In this document: positions 6,954 through 13,629 of the stretch, piece by piece
Layout: every line of letters starts with the position of its first letter
How positions within the stretch are numbered: the first letter of the stretch is position 1
Assembly (NCBI GenBank): GCA_964544865.1
Contig: CAZJDV010000059.1
Coordinates: 1 to 16,266, forward strand
From: CAZJDV01 sp964544865
GTDB lineage: Bacteria > Chloroflexota > Dehalococcoidia > Lucifugimonadales > CAJWER01
Length of the DNA: 16,266 nucleotides
Direction: 5' to 3'
The notes under the pieces: model-generated
Told to the model about the DNA's origin: nothing
Databases searched by the model: none
What the model saw: only the letters and a program-made list of their open reading frames with translations
Translations under genes and position numbers: made by a program

Positions 6954-7459
6954 ATGTCCTTCGTCGACGCCATACGCACCCTCAATCGTCTGAAGTAGCG
7001 CAGGGTAATCAGGGACTACGTGGTGTTCCGGGCGGTGGCGGCTATGGCGTACATGGAGACGGTGCTCACACAAGACCTGAATATCATCGTTCTGGTAGAG
7101 ACCGATGAAGAGTTCTGGGAGACCTTCCGACGGGTAGGCGATGTAGCGGACGGTCTGGACGGGATGCATCATATCCTCGGCGGGAGGCCGGTCCAGTTGT
7201 TCCGGTCAACCCTCAAATCGATTTATCTGGATACAATGGTGCATGCGAAATCGTCCAGGATTGGCAACATACGTGTGAAGGTGGCATTGCTCGCCCACCT
7301 GGTGATCTTGGCTCTGAAGGCGTTTCGGCTCAAGACAAGCTTCGCATTGGGGAGCTACTCAAGACATCCTCCAACGTTCGGGAGGCAGTCTACAAGCTGC
7401 TAGAGGAGTTCGATGACGATGAGCAACCTCTCACGCGCAGGTTCCAAACCATTATCTGA
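6954..7459 (+). pseudogene. Broken nucleotidyltransferase of a two-gene (toxin-antitoxin-like) cassette
   Basis: The sequence reads MSFVDAIRTLNRLK, then TAG at 6996-6998, then continues in the same frame with RRVIRDYVVFRAVAAMAYME, LNIIVLVETDEEF, GGRPVQLF and RIGNIRVKVALLAHLVILAL. This is the pattern of a common small nucleotidyltransferase family related to MNT/AbiEii-type proteins, where intact members carry a Gln-like residue at the stop position. Near 7328-7333 the reading frame shifts: the natural C-terminus (QDKLRIGELLKTSS, then VYKLLEEFDDDEQPL) is read one base over, ending with TGA 7457-7459. The gene therefore has two independent lesions. It follows the reactivase but has its own -10 and probably does not belong to the methyl-transfer operon. 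Intact members add nucleotides to tRNA or protein targets; this copy should be inactive. Confidence 0.7.
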
Positions 7460-7624
7460 TCGTCTGTTTTTGGAAAAGGAAAAGTGGCGCCGCAGGCAAG
7501 CGCGCATGAGTTTCGCGCGCAAGCTGGCCGTCCTTGATTCGTTGCACGGGAGCGTGAGCTCCTTGCGGTGCTGAACAGCGGGGGAGATTCGGCACGCGAG
7601 AGTCTGGACAACGACGTCGACTGA
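7413..7624 (+). pseudogene. Frameshifted small partner protein of the nucleotidyltransferase cassette
   Basis: Starting at ATG 7413, overlapping the end of the nucleotidyltransferase, the frame reads FLEKEKWRRRQARMSFARK and AVLDSLH. It then runs out of frame near 7547 and stops at 7574 (53 aa). One base over, the coding pattern continues as RERELLAVLNSGGDSARES to TGA at 7622-7624. Small basic proteins of this type (charged helix, then SF..K...LD.L.ER) commonly follow this nucleotidyltransferase family. The overlap is the normal cassette arrangement. It could still make a 53-aa N-terminal fragment. Family assignment is from pattern memory. Confidence 0.5.
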
Positions 7625-7640
7625 CCGAGGAGAAACAGTG

Positions 7641-8633
7641 ATGCCCAAGAAAGTCCTGATTACAGACTACGTGTGGCCCTCGGTGGAGCCGGAGAGGGCC
7701 GTGCTGGCCGCGGGCGGCGCCGAGATAATCGTCGCCCCCGACGGCCAGGAGGAGACGCTGGTCTCGCTGGCCGGGGAAGTGGACGGGATACTGACCTGCT
7801 TCGCCAAGGTGACGGAAAATGTCGTGAGGGCCGCCGGGAAGTGTGTAGTCATCGGTCGCTACGGAGTGGGAGTGGACAATATCGATGTCGACACCGCCAC
7901 GGAGCTGGGCATCGCCGTGACCTACGTGCCCGACTACTGCATCCCGGAGGTCTCCGACCACGTGATGGCCATGCTGCTGGCGTGGAACCGGCGAATCCCC
8001 ATGTTCGACCGGGCAACCAAGACCAAGGGCTGGGGCGTCGAGGGTCTGGGGATGCGAATCATGCGGCTTGAGGGCAAGAAGCTGGGCATCGTGGGCTTCG
8101 GCCGCATCGGGAGGGGCGTCAGCGACAAGGCAAGGGCCTTCGGCATGGAGGTGCTAATCAGCGACCCCTTCGTCACCGCCGAGGCCGCCAGCGACGCGGG
8201 GGGCCGGAAGGTGGAGATGGCCGAGCTGCTGCGGGACTCGGATTTCGTCACCCTGCACGTGCCGCTGATACCGCAGACACGCAACATTATCGGCCGAGAC
8301 GAGCTAGCGCAGATGAAGCCCGAGGCATTCCTCATCAACGCCGCGCGGGGCGGTTTGATCGACGAGCACGCCCTGTACGACGCGATAACCGCCGGTGAGA
8401 TAGCCGGGGCGGGACTGGACGTGTTGGTCGACCTGGACCCGCCGCTGGACCACCGCCTGATCCAGCTCGACAACGTCGTTGTCACGCCCCACACGGCGTT
8501 CTTCTCCCAAGAGGCTGTGCTGGAGTTGGAGGAGCGGGCCGCGGGCGAGGTCGTGCGAGTCTTCCAGGGCCGGATGCCAGACAACCTGGTCAACCCGGCG
8601 GTGCTGGACAACGCGAGGATGAAGCTGGCGTAG
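7641..8633 (+). CDS. D-isomer-specific 2-hydroxyacid dehydrogenase (SerA/CtBP-like)
   Basis: This is an NAD(P)-dependent dehydrogenase that should interconvert a 2-hydroxyacid and its 2-ketoacid. The protein has 330 aa from ATG 7641, which has GAGGAG 8 nt upstream; GTG 7638 in the same frame adds one residue. It has the two-domain family layout without an ACT domain. The substrate domain contains RYGVGVDNID (73-82) and the hinge YCIPEVSDH (99-107). The Rossmann motif GFGRIG is at 152-157 with an acidic Asp175 that favours NAD. Catalytic Arg236 lies in NAARGGLID and His284 in TPHTAF. The catalytic Glu expected in the segment LDVLxxE is not present: an ungapped match puts Leu265 there, flanked by Asp264 and Asp266. 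The substrate is unknown; 3-phosphoglycerate is one possibility but not supported specifically. It faces the macro-domain pseudogene tail to tail. Confidence 0.9.
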   Translation: MPKKVLITDYVWPSVEPERAVLAAGGAEIIVAPDGQEETLVSLAGEVDGILTCFAKVTENVVRAAGKCVVIGRYGVGVDNIDVDTATELGIAVTYVPDYCIPEVSDHVMAMLLAWNRRIPMFDRATKTKGWGVEGLGMRIMRLEGKKLGIVGFGRIGRGVSDKARAFGMEVLISDPFVTAEAASDAGGRKVEMAELLRDSDFVTLHVPLIPQTRNIIGRDELAQMKPEAFLINAARGGLIDEHALYDAITAGEIAGAGLDVLVDLDPPLDHRLIQLDNVVVTPHTAFFSQEAVLELEERAAGEVVRVFQGRMPDNLVNPAVLDNARMKLA

Positions 8634-8660
8634 GGGCGGCGCCCCCGTGCTCACGTTTCT
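8633..8660 (+). terminator. Short GC hairpin between convergent genes, weak terminator
   Basis: GGGGC (8633-8637) and GCCCC (8641-8645) form a tight stem with a 3-nt loop right at the dehydrogenase stop, followed by a modest T-rich run (TTTCTT, 8655-8660). It lies in the 31-bp gap between converging genes. The stem is short, so termination is only possible, not certain. Confidence 0.3.
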
Positions 8661-8664
8661 TCGC

Positions 8665-9176
8665 TTACGCCCCCGACGTTGTCAGCACACCCAGATACAC
8701 ATCGTAAGCCCTGCTGCCGTGGCACACGAAGATGACCCGCTTCATGGTCTCGTTTCGCTCCAGGAATCGCTTCGTCTCGGCGACGGCGATGTTGGTGGTG
8801 GGCTCGAGAGGATAGCCGTACGACGCCGGTGCTGATGGCCGGGAACGCGACGGACCGGGCGCCGTGCCGCTCCGCCAACGCGAGGCTGCTCCGGTAGCAG
8901 CGGGCGAGCAGCCCGGCCTCTCCGCTGCCGCCGCCGCGCCATACGGGGCCGACGGTATGGATTACCCACTTCGCCGGAAGGTCGTAGCCTGCGGTGATCG
9001 TGGCTTCGCCCGTCGGGCATCCGCCCAAGGTGCGGCACTCCTCCAGGAGCCGGGGCCCGGCGTATGGCGCCGTCGACGCCACCGCCGCCGAGCAGCGAGC
9101 TGTTGGCCGCATTGACGATGGCGTCCACGGTCAGCGTGGTGATGTCGCCCTCGACGGTTTCCATCCTGTGCGGCAT
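8665..9176 (-). pseudogene. Macro-domain (ADP-ribose-binding/deacetylase) gene with two frameshifts
   Basis: Read on the minus strand from ATG 9174-9176, which has GGGAGGGG just upstream, the product begins METVEGDITTLTVDAIVNAA and NSSLLGGGGVDGAIR. This is the ADP-ribose-binding signature of YmdB/MacroD-type proteins. Near 9051-9060 the frame breaks by a net loss of two bases modulo three, then continues as LLEECRTLGGCPTGEATI, WVIHTVGPVWRGG and SVAFPAISTGV. An extra base near 8821 breaks it again. The third frame gives the natural end YGYPLEPTTNIAVAETKRFL, VIFVCHGS and TTSGA, stopping at 8665-8667. Correcting both lesions restores about 170 aa, the usual length for a stand-alone macro domain. 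Intact relatives remove acetyl or ADP-ribose groups. As it stands no complete protein is encoded. Confidence 0.75.
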
Positions 9177-9192
9177 ATCCCCTCCCAGAGGC

Positions 9193-9272
9193 TTTCACCG
9201 TGGAGCACGCGAAGAACGAGGAGGAGAAAACACAAACTTTACCCTCCGCGCTCTCTGCGAACTCGGCGGTGA
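9193..9272. repeat. 80-bp imperfect palindromic intergenic repeat
   Basis: The two ends are inverted copies of each other over about 30 bp: TTTCACCGTGGAG at the left and, reversed, TCACCGCCGAG at the right, continuing through CGC, AGA and GGAGG blocks around a central A/T-rich segment. Purine-rich GAG/CGCAGAG text with terminal CACCG/CGGTG resembles a palindromic repeat that recurs between genes in many environmental bacteria. It lies exactly between the macro-domain and SDR genes. Family assignment is from memory; the palindrome itself is visible. Confidence 0.5.
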
Positions 9273-9278
9273 GCTCTC

Positions 9279-10055
9279 CTAGATCATTGAGTGGCTCTGG
9301 CCGCCGTCGACGACGATGCAGGCGCCGGTCATCAGGTCCGCCCTGTCCGAGGACAGGAAGGCCACCAGGTCGCCCACGGGTGCAGGCCATCCCCACTTGC
9401 CCATGGGGAGGTTGTCGCCAATGAAATTGTCCACGACCTCTGGCGGATTGTCCCTCTCGAAACGCTCCCAAGTACCGCCCGCGTGCAGTATCGAGCCGGG
9501 CGCGATGCTGTTGACCAGCACGCCTGAGCTGGCCAGGGACACCGCCGCGTGCTTGGTGGTCGCTATCAGCGCCGCCTTCGCCGCCATGTACGAGAGCTTG
9601 CCACCGTGCTCGCGGCCATATATGGACGCGATGTTGACGATGCGGCCCCATTTTCGTTCTTTCATCTGGGGCAGGACCAGTCTCATCAGTTCGTAACCGC
9701 CGAAGAGGTTCAGGTCGAACACGGCCCTCAGGTCGTCCAGTGAGGTATCGTCGATGTCCGCCTTTGCGCCGCTGCCGCCGACGTTGTTGGCCAGTATGTC
9801 GATGGGGCCTAGCCCATCGGAGACCAGCGAGTGCAGCGCCGACAGCGAGGCCGTTTCCGACACGTCGGCCACGACCCCCAGACACGAGACGCCCAGTGCC
9901 TCGATCTCGCCCACCGTCTCGTCCAGATCGCCCTTGGTGCGCCCGCAGATGGCGACGTTGACGCCCTCACCCGCCAGGGACAGCGCCGCCGCCCGACCCA
10001 ACCCTCTGCTCCCGCCGGTCACCAATGCGTTTTTCCCCTTGATACCCAGGTCCAT
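9279..10055 (-). CDS. Short-chain dehydrogenase/reductase (FabG-like SDR)
   Basis: This is a classical SDR oxidoreductase of 258 aa, the normal length, that should use NAD(P) to oxidise an alcohol or reduce a carbonyl. The cofactor motif TGGSRGLG is at residues 13-20. NNVG at 90-93 replaces the usual NNAG. The catalytic set is complete: Asn116 (DLNLFGG), Ser144 (NIASIYG), Tyr156 and Lys160 (SYMAAK). The IAPGSI loop (184-189) and the C-terminal GACIVVDGG (244-252) are typical of the family. Arg17 in the glycine loop and Arg39 after the second strand (CGRT) suggest NADPH. AGGAAGGA precedes the ATG, and a good minus-strand promoter lies about 75-100 bp upstream. Its neighbour downstream on the same strand is a decayed macro-domain gene, so no operon partner is clear and the substrate is unknown. 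Confidence 0.9.
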   Translation of the reverse strand: MDLGIKGKNALVTGGSRGLGRAAALSLAGEGVNVAICGRTKGDLDETVGEIEALGVSCLGVVADVSETASLSALHSLVSDGLGPIDILANNVGGSGAKADIDDTSLDDLRAVFDLNLFGGYELMRLVLPQMKERKWGRIVNIASIYGREHGGKLSYMAAKAALIATTKHAAVSLASSGVLVNSIAPGSILHAGGTWERFERDNPPEVVDNFIGDNLPMGKWGWPAPVGDLVAFLSSDRADLMTGACIVVDGGQSHSMI

Positions 10056-10126
10056 GTGCGGTGTCCTTCCTGAATAGGCGTAATAGCACGTCCGTGAGAC
10101 CGGCGCGCTGGTCCGGTACTACGGAA

Positions 10127-10155
10127 GTTTTATGACAGGCGTGCGAGATTGTCAA
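10127..10155 (-). promoter_or_regulatory. Minus-strand promoter of the SDR gene
   Basis: On the minus strand a perfect TTGACA (10150-10155) is followed after 17 bp by TAAAAC (10127-10132); CATAAA at 15-bp spacing is an alternative -10. Transcription would start near 10120, leaving a leader of about 65 nt before the SDR ATG. Confidence 0.5.
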
Positions 10156-10976
10156 GACGCGTAACCGTGGTGGCAGCCCCAGCCTGGCTCGGTCAGGGGT
10201 ATCGCATCCGGTTCCTAGGCCGTTTCATGCTGGGCATGGGACACGACTCGCCCAAATAATGTCCCATCTCGTCCCATTCTGTGTCGGTGCGTAGCTGAGA
10301 GGAGGTGGTGTGAGGGACGGCGTGGTGCAGTATGGGGCAGGACTGGGACAGGCGTGGGACAGTTCTGAGACAAAATGGGACAAGTCTGTTCTCCCCTGGC
10401 CCATGATTCGATGCAGCCAATCGCCCATACGTGAGCCCCTCGCAGCGCAGTCCGCTGGAAAAGAAAAAGGACAGGCCCGTAGCGCGGTGTCCGCCCCTGC
10501 ACGCAAAAATAGCACAATCGTTCGCTGAGGACAACGCCTACTGAGTTGGGCATTGAGAAGTCCAATTACTTGGCTCTGGAGGGCCAGAGCACCAGGTGCG
10601 CTCGACCTTTGGGCGGACGCGATTACCACAATCAAGGCTTGGTTCCGAGATCTACGAGATGCAGTCGTTCTGCTGTCTCGGCGACCGCTCAGACGACCGA
10701 CGTGGGACGATGAGGCCATCCTTGTTATTGCTTCTAAGTTACCTGGCTCAACTCCCACGCACGAAGCCGACGGCCCTCGCGCCAATCGGTAGCTCGGCTC
10801 GACAGTGTACCCTCTATGCACCACATAATTGCATATTGTCTTATACAAGTGTAGGATCCTGTGCAAAGGTCAGTAATGGGGCCTGCGCGTCGGAGAGTGC
10901 GAGGGGGGCGGAGGACTGCTGGTCTCGTCGGGATGATGCTCCCGCATCCGCCTAAGTCGAAGACCTCGGTTGCCCG
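10156..10976. other. Gene-poor 820-bp stretch
   Basis: Open frames of 60-210 codons exist here on both strands, but none shows a ribosome site together with a recognisable domain. The long minus-strand frame (10225-10866) has the Arg/Ser/Pro-rich look of a chance frame in GC-rich DNA. Visible structure is limited to the heptamer array at 10313-10382 with outlying copies at 10237, 10260 and 10270, and a perfect 7-bp hairpin GCTCTGG/CCAGAGC at 10573-10590. An AT-rich patch near 10825-10855 has no clear promoter pair. Confidence 0.5.
10313..10382 (+). repeat. Seven heptamers (TGGGACA-like) at helical spacing
   Basis: Copies start at 10313 (AGGGACG), 10323 (TGGTGCA), 10333 (TGGGGCA), 10344 (TGGGACA), 10355 (TGGGACA), 10366 (TGAGACA) and 10376 (TGGGACA). 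Steps are 10, 10, 11, 11, 11 and 10 bp, averaging 10.5 bp, one DNA helical turn. Further copies lie upstream: TGGGACA at 10237, and inverted TGTCCCA at 10260 and CGTCCCA at 10270, which are 10 bp apart. All copies within the array lie on the same face of the helix, as expected of an iteron or cooperative operator array. The array is about 160-230 bp upstream of the SDR promoter. Confidence 0.6.
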
Positions 10977-11867
10977 TCACCCAGAGGGACCTGATATCCG
11001 GCGGAAAAGTTCTCGAACCACATGTCTGGGTCGTAAGTTTCGCATATTGTAGCGAGACAACCACTGGTCCATGACCGGTTCGAGTTGGGCGGTCTCGGTG
11101 TCCAGGATCGCGATGCAACCGGGACGGAGGTTTCTGTCATTCGGTCCCCACTTCGCCGAGGCCACAAGGCCGTCGATCCTCAGCGACGTTGTGCGCCCGT
11201 AGTTGCGAGGACCGTTGAGATGGTGGACGTGTGAGGACAGATGGTAGCTCGGCTGGGAATGCTGGATCCGCTCGGTGATCATCCTGGAGCCGCCAATCTT
11301 GCCCTGCCAGTTTACTCCGATGCAGTGGGGCACGTCGTGGGTCACAAGGATATCGAACGCCCCGGGGCCCATCCCGGCAAGAGCCGTGTAAGCCTGTCCA
11401 TCGATTGTCCTCGCATCGGGCACCTGAGTTTCAATGCCGCCAAGAAATGCGACGCGGACCTCTCCGAACCGCAGTACATTCCCGTCGGGCACGTATCGAA
11501 AGAGATCGAAGGGGCCTACCGTTGCGCCCCCCGTGTCATCTAATGGAAGCCGGTTCAAGTACTCGAAGTCTTCGTGGTTGCTCCGGAGGAAGTAGATCGG
11601 TCCTGCGAACATCTCCCTCACTCGGTGCAGTAGCCTGGCTCGCTCTCCCTTCGCCTCCAGTAACCGCATGAAGTCGGCTTGTGACGGGTCGAGCGCCGCG
11701 TAGCTCCTTGTCGCAGCGTCCCTCTGGCTCTCATCTGGAAATGCACCCATATCGCCGAGTTGAATGAGCAGATCGAACCGCTTGCGATTCACAGCCTGCC
11801 ACATCGCCGCCACGGCGATGGCGTGGGACGCCATTCCATGAACGTCCCCAATAAACCCAATTATCAT
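10977..11867 (-). CDS. Calcineurin-like metallophosphoesterase
   Basis: This is a binuclear-metal phosphoesterase of 296 aa from ATG 11867. A TTG eight codons upstream is possible but has no ribosome site, whereas GAGAG precedes the ATG. Metal-ligand motifs appear in order: GDVHG (7-11, Asp8 and His10), GDMG (38-41, Asp39), SNHED (97-101, Asn98 and His99), THDVPH (176-181, His177) and SHVHH (212-216, His213 and His215). The third and fifth motifs carry Ser where the family usually has Gly (GNHE, GHxH); the ligands themselves are all kept. There is no signal peptide, so the enzyme should be cytoplasmic. Substrate could be a nucleotide, phosphoprotein or phosphodiester; nothing decides it. It lies alone between the gene-poor stretch and the candidate small RNA. 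Confidence 0.85.
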   Translation of the reverse strand: MIIGFIGDVHGMASHAIAVAAMWQAVNRKRFDLLIQLGDMGAFPDESQRDAATRSYAALDPSQADFMRLLEAKGERARLLHRVREMFAGPIYFLRSNHEDFEYLNRLPLDDTGGATVGPFDLFRYVPDGNVLRFGEVRVAFLGGIETQVPDARTIDGQAYTALAGMGPGAFDILVTHDVPHCIGVNWQGKIGGSRMITERIQHSQPSYHLSSHVHHLNGPRNYGRTTSLRIDGLVASAKWGPNDRNLRPGCIAILDTETAQLEPVMDQWLSRYNMRNLRPRHVVRELFRRISGPSG

Positions 11868-11911
11868 CTCGTTTCTCTCTTTCGCGGGCAAAAAGAGAGC
11901 TCGCCACCTAC

Positions 11912-11940
11912 TTGGGCGACGGGCTCAACCGTGCGATAAT
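11912..11940 (+). promoter_or_regulatory. +strand promoter of the candidate small RNA
   Basis: TTGGGC (11912-11917), a 17-bp spacer and GATAAT (11935-11940) give a sigma70-like promoter pointing right, away from the minus-strand phosphoesterase. Transcription would start near 11947. No coding sequence follows on this strand before the terminator at 11979-12011. Confidence 0.4.
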
Positions 11941-11946
11941 TGAGTC

Positions 11947-12011
11947 GCGTCACCTGCTCATCCCAGGTTGGCGCCGTGGCCCGGGGTGTTGACGCACCGC
12001 CGGGCTTTTTT
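11947..12011 (+). ncRNA. Candidate small RNA of about 65 nt
   Basis: A promoter-like pair and a strong intrinsic terminator bound this stretch on the + strand, while both flanking genes are on the - strand and the next + gene begins 1.6 kb away. Predicted structure: a 5-bp hairpin ACCTG/CAGGT (11952-11956, 11964-11968) and the terminator hairpin. The 5' end GCGTCA (11947-11952) is complementary to TGACGC (11990-11995) in the terminator loop, so a pseudoknot or an anti-terminator pairing is possible. No ORF of useful size fits. It matches no RNA family I know. An alternative is that the terminator ends an antisense transcript from further left. Confidence 0.35.
11979..12011 (+). terminator. 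Strong intrinsic terminator, + strand
   Basis: GCCCGGGGTG (11979-11988) pairs with CACCGCCGGGC (11995-12005) over 10 bp with one bulged G and a 6-nt loop, followed directly by six T (12006-12011). The T-run makes it work only for rightward transcription, although no + gene precedes it. Confidence 0.75.
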
Positions 12012-12025
12012 CGTGCTATCTGATA

Positions 12026-12048
12026 GGCGCACTGCTTGTCAGTGCACC
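12026..12048 (-). terminator. Hairpin just after the alcohol dehydrogenase stop
   Basis: On the minus strand GGTGCACTG and CAGTGCGCC form a 9-bp stem with one G-U pair and a 5-nt loop, beginning 5 nt after the stop codon. There is no U-tract, so it may mark the 3' end of the alcohol dehydrogenase mRNA or depend on Rho. Confidence 0.4.
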
Positions 12049-12052
12049 GCCT

Positions 12053-13147
12053 CTACGAGTCGAACAGGATGATGCCTCGGCCGTCCTCGCCTCGGGCCAG
12101 TGCATCGAAGCCTTCGTTTATGTCCTCCAGCGAGTAGCTGCGGGTGATGAGGCTCTCCACGTCGAGTTTGCCCTTCAGGTAGAAGCCGACGAGCTTGTCG
12201 AAGGTCTCGTGGGGACTGGCAGACCCGTAGTAGCTGGCCACGAGCGACTTCTGACCGCGCAGGAAGTCCACCATGTCTATCGGAGCGGACTCCCCCACGG
12301 GTCCGAGGCCGATCATCACGGTGGTGCCGGCTTTGCGAATGGACTTCACCGCGCTGTTTATCGTGGCCGCGCTGCCGAAGGAGTCGAATGCCATGTCGAC
12401 GCCGCCTCCGGTTAGGTCCTTGATCGCGTCGACCGGGTCCACTTCGCGGGAGTTGACCACGTCGGTTGCGCCGAACTTATAGGCGAACTCCAGCTTGTGA
12501 TCGTAGATGTCCACAGCTATGATCCGGCCGGCGTTCATCAGCCGTGCGCCCTGGATGACGCTGAGCCCGACGCCGCCACAGCCGAAGATGGCGACCGTCA
12601 TGCCCGGCCGCGCGACGGGCGAGTTAATGACGGCTCCGACGCCTGTTGTCACGCAGCAGCCGATCAGGGCCGCGACGGTCATCGGAACCCCGTCGGGAAT
12701 TGGATGGCAGGCCTGCTGGGGAGAGACGATGTAGTCACCGAAGACGCCCAGCTTCCCCATCTGGTGAACATCAGAGCCTCCGTCGTGGAGCCGGTCGGTC
12801 CCGTCGTACTGGCTGACGCCCGTCTGGGCGTTGGTGTCGCAAAGTTGCGGATTGCCCGTCCGGCAGGGGCGGCAGTGCCCGCAGTCCGACACGAACGCAA
12901 GGATGCAGCGGTCGCCGGGCTTGACGCGCGTCACCCCCTCGCCGACCTCGGAGACAGTGCCGGCGCCCTCGTGGCCCAGGACGACGGGCAGGGGCAGTTC
13001 GGCGGTGCCCGTCATGACGTGGTGGTCGCTGGCGCAGATGCCCGCCGCTCCGACCTTGACGCGGACCTCGCCGGCCTTTGGCGGGTCCTGCCGAAGCTCC
13101 TTGATCTCCAGAGGCTCATTAACTTGGTGAAGGATAGCTGCCTTCAT
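12053..13147 (-). CDS. Zinc-dependent alcohol dehydrogenase (MDR family)
   Basis: This medium-chain dehydrogenase should oxidise an alcohol with NAD(P). The product has 364 aa, the normal length. Catalytic zinc ligands are Cys38 (GICASDHH), His59-Glu60 (GHEGAG) and Cys164 (IGCCVTTG). Structural zinc ligands are Cys89, Cys92, Cys95 and Cys103 (C-x2-C-x2-C-x7-C). The nucleotide fold has GCGGVG at 189-194 and Asp213 after the second strand, pointing to NAD. The overall pattern, including CCVTTGVGAV, fits the class III / COG1062 branch, which includes glutathione- and mycothiol-type formaldehyde dehydrogenases as well as general alcohol dehydrogenases. GGAGAGGAG precedes the ATG and a strong promoter lies 142 bp upstream, leaving a 5' leader of about 135 nt. 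A link to C1 metabolism in the first cluster is possible but not shown. Confidence 0.9.
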   Translation of the reverse strand: MKAAILHQVNEPLEIKELRQDPPKAGEVRVKVGAAGICASDHHVMTGTAELPLPVVLGHEGAGTVSEVGEGVTRVKPGDRCILAFVSDCGHCRPCRTGNPQLCDTNAQTGVSQYDGTDRLHDGGSDVHQMGKLGVFGDYIVSPQQACHPIPDGVPMTVAALIGCCVTTGVGAVINSPVARPGMTVAIFGCGGVGLSVIQGARLMNAGRIIAVDIYDHKLEFAYKFGATDVVNSREVDPVDAIKDLTGGGVDMAFDSFGSAATINSAVKSIRKAGTTVMIGLGPVGESAPIDMVDFLRGQKSLVASYYGSASPHETFDKLVGFYLKGKLDVESLITRSYSLEDINEGFDALARGEDGRGIILFDS

Positions 13148-13288
13148 GTTTCTCCTCTCCTTTCGGCGCCTCGGAAGGACAGCGCTGATTCAGACTACCG
13201 ATCCGTCACGTTCGACCACGGCAAACGGTGCGTGGGCGGGAAAAGGGCCGGCCAACATTCCATGGGGCAGATACGCGGCGGCGGTCTA

Positions 13289-13317
13289 AATATATTTGCT
13301 GGCCGGTTATCCGTCAA
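13289..13317 (-). promoter_or_regulatory. Minus-strand promoter of the alcohol dehydrogenase gene
   Basis: On the minus strand TTGACG (13312-13317), a 17-bp spacer and TATATT (13289-13294) form a near-consensus sigma70 promoter. The -10 is embedded in a perfect AAATATATTT palindrome (13288-13297). Transcription would start near 13282, giving a leader of about 135 nt in which I see no known riboswitch. Confidence 0.6.
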
Positions 13318-13629
13318 GCACATGGGATAGCCTCGGCGAAGGCTCTGCGTTCTAGTAGACGACATCGTTTCAGGCTCTCGATTCCCATCGAGAAGTCCCT
13401 CGTCATCCGGATGCCCGGCGAGATGCGCCGATCTGATACATTACCGAGGTAGATTCTCCCAAGAACTTCGGGGTCCTGCCAACGGAAGGCCGGCAATACT
13501 TTGGTGGAACGCACTTGACGGCGCTGCAAAGGCCGGGTGCACCGGTAGCGGCCTTAGCACGCAACAGGCGTCGGTCCGCTACCTGACACCTTGACGATAA
13601 CATGAGCCAGCGTTGGGAGCCGCCGCTCT
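13318..13629. other. Intergenic stretch with no supported gene
   Basis: This region separates the divergent alcohol dehydrogenase and sigma-factor genes. A minus-strand frame of about 70 codons (13314-13529) lacks a ribosome site and a recognisable domain. No convincing -35/-10 pair for the sigma gene was found; GGGAG at 13616-13620 is its probable ribosome site. Confidence 0.4.

Noticed and set aside
10573..10603. Two overlapping hairpins (10573-10590 and 10587-10603) as an attenuator
   Set aside because: Neither is followed by a T-run on either strand and no gene start lies nearby.
10225..10866. A 213-codon minus-strand open frame in the gene-poor stretch
   Set aside because: Composition is Arg/Ser/Pro-rich, there is no recognisable domain or ribosome site, and it runs through the heptamer array.
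13314..13529. A 71-codon minus-strand frame upstream of the alcohol dehydrogenase promoter
   Set aside because: It has no ribosome site and no recognisable domain, and it overlaps the -35 side of that promoter; too little to call a gene.
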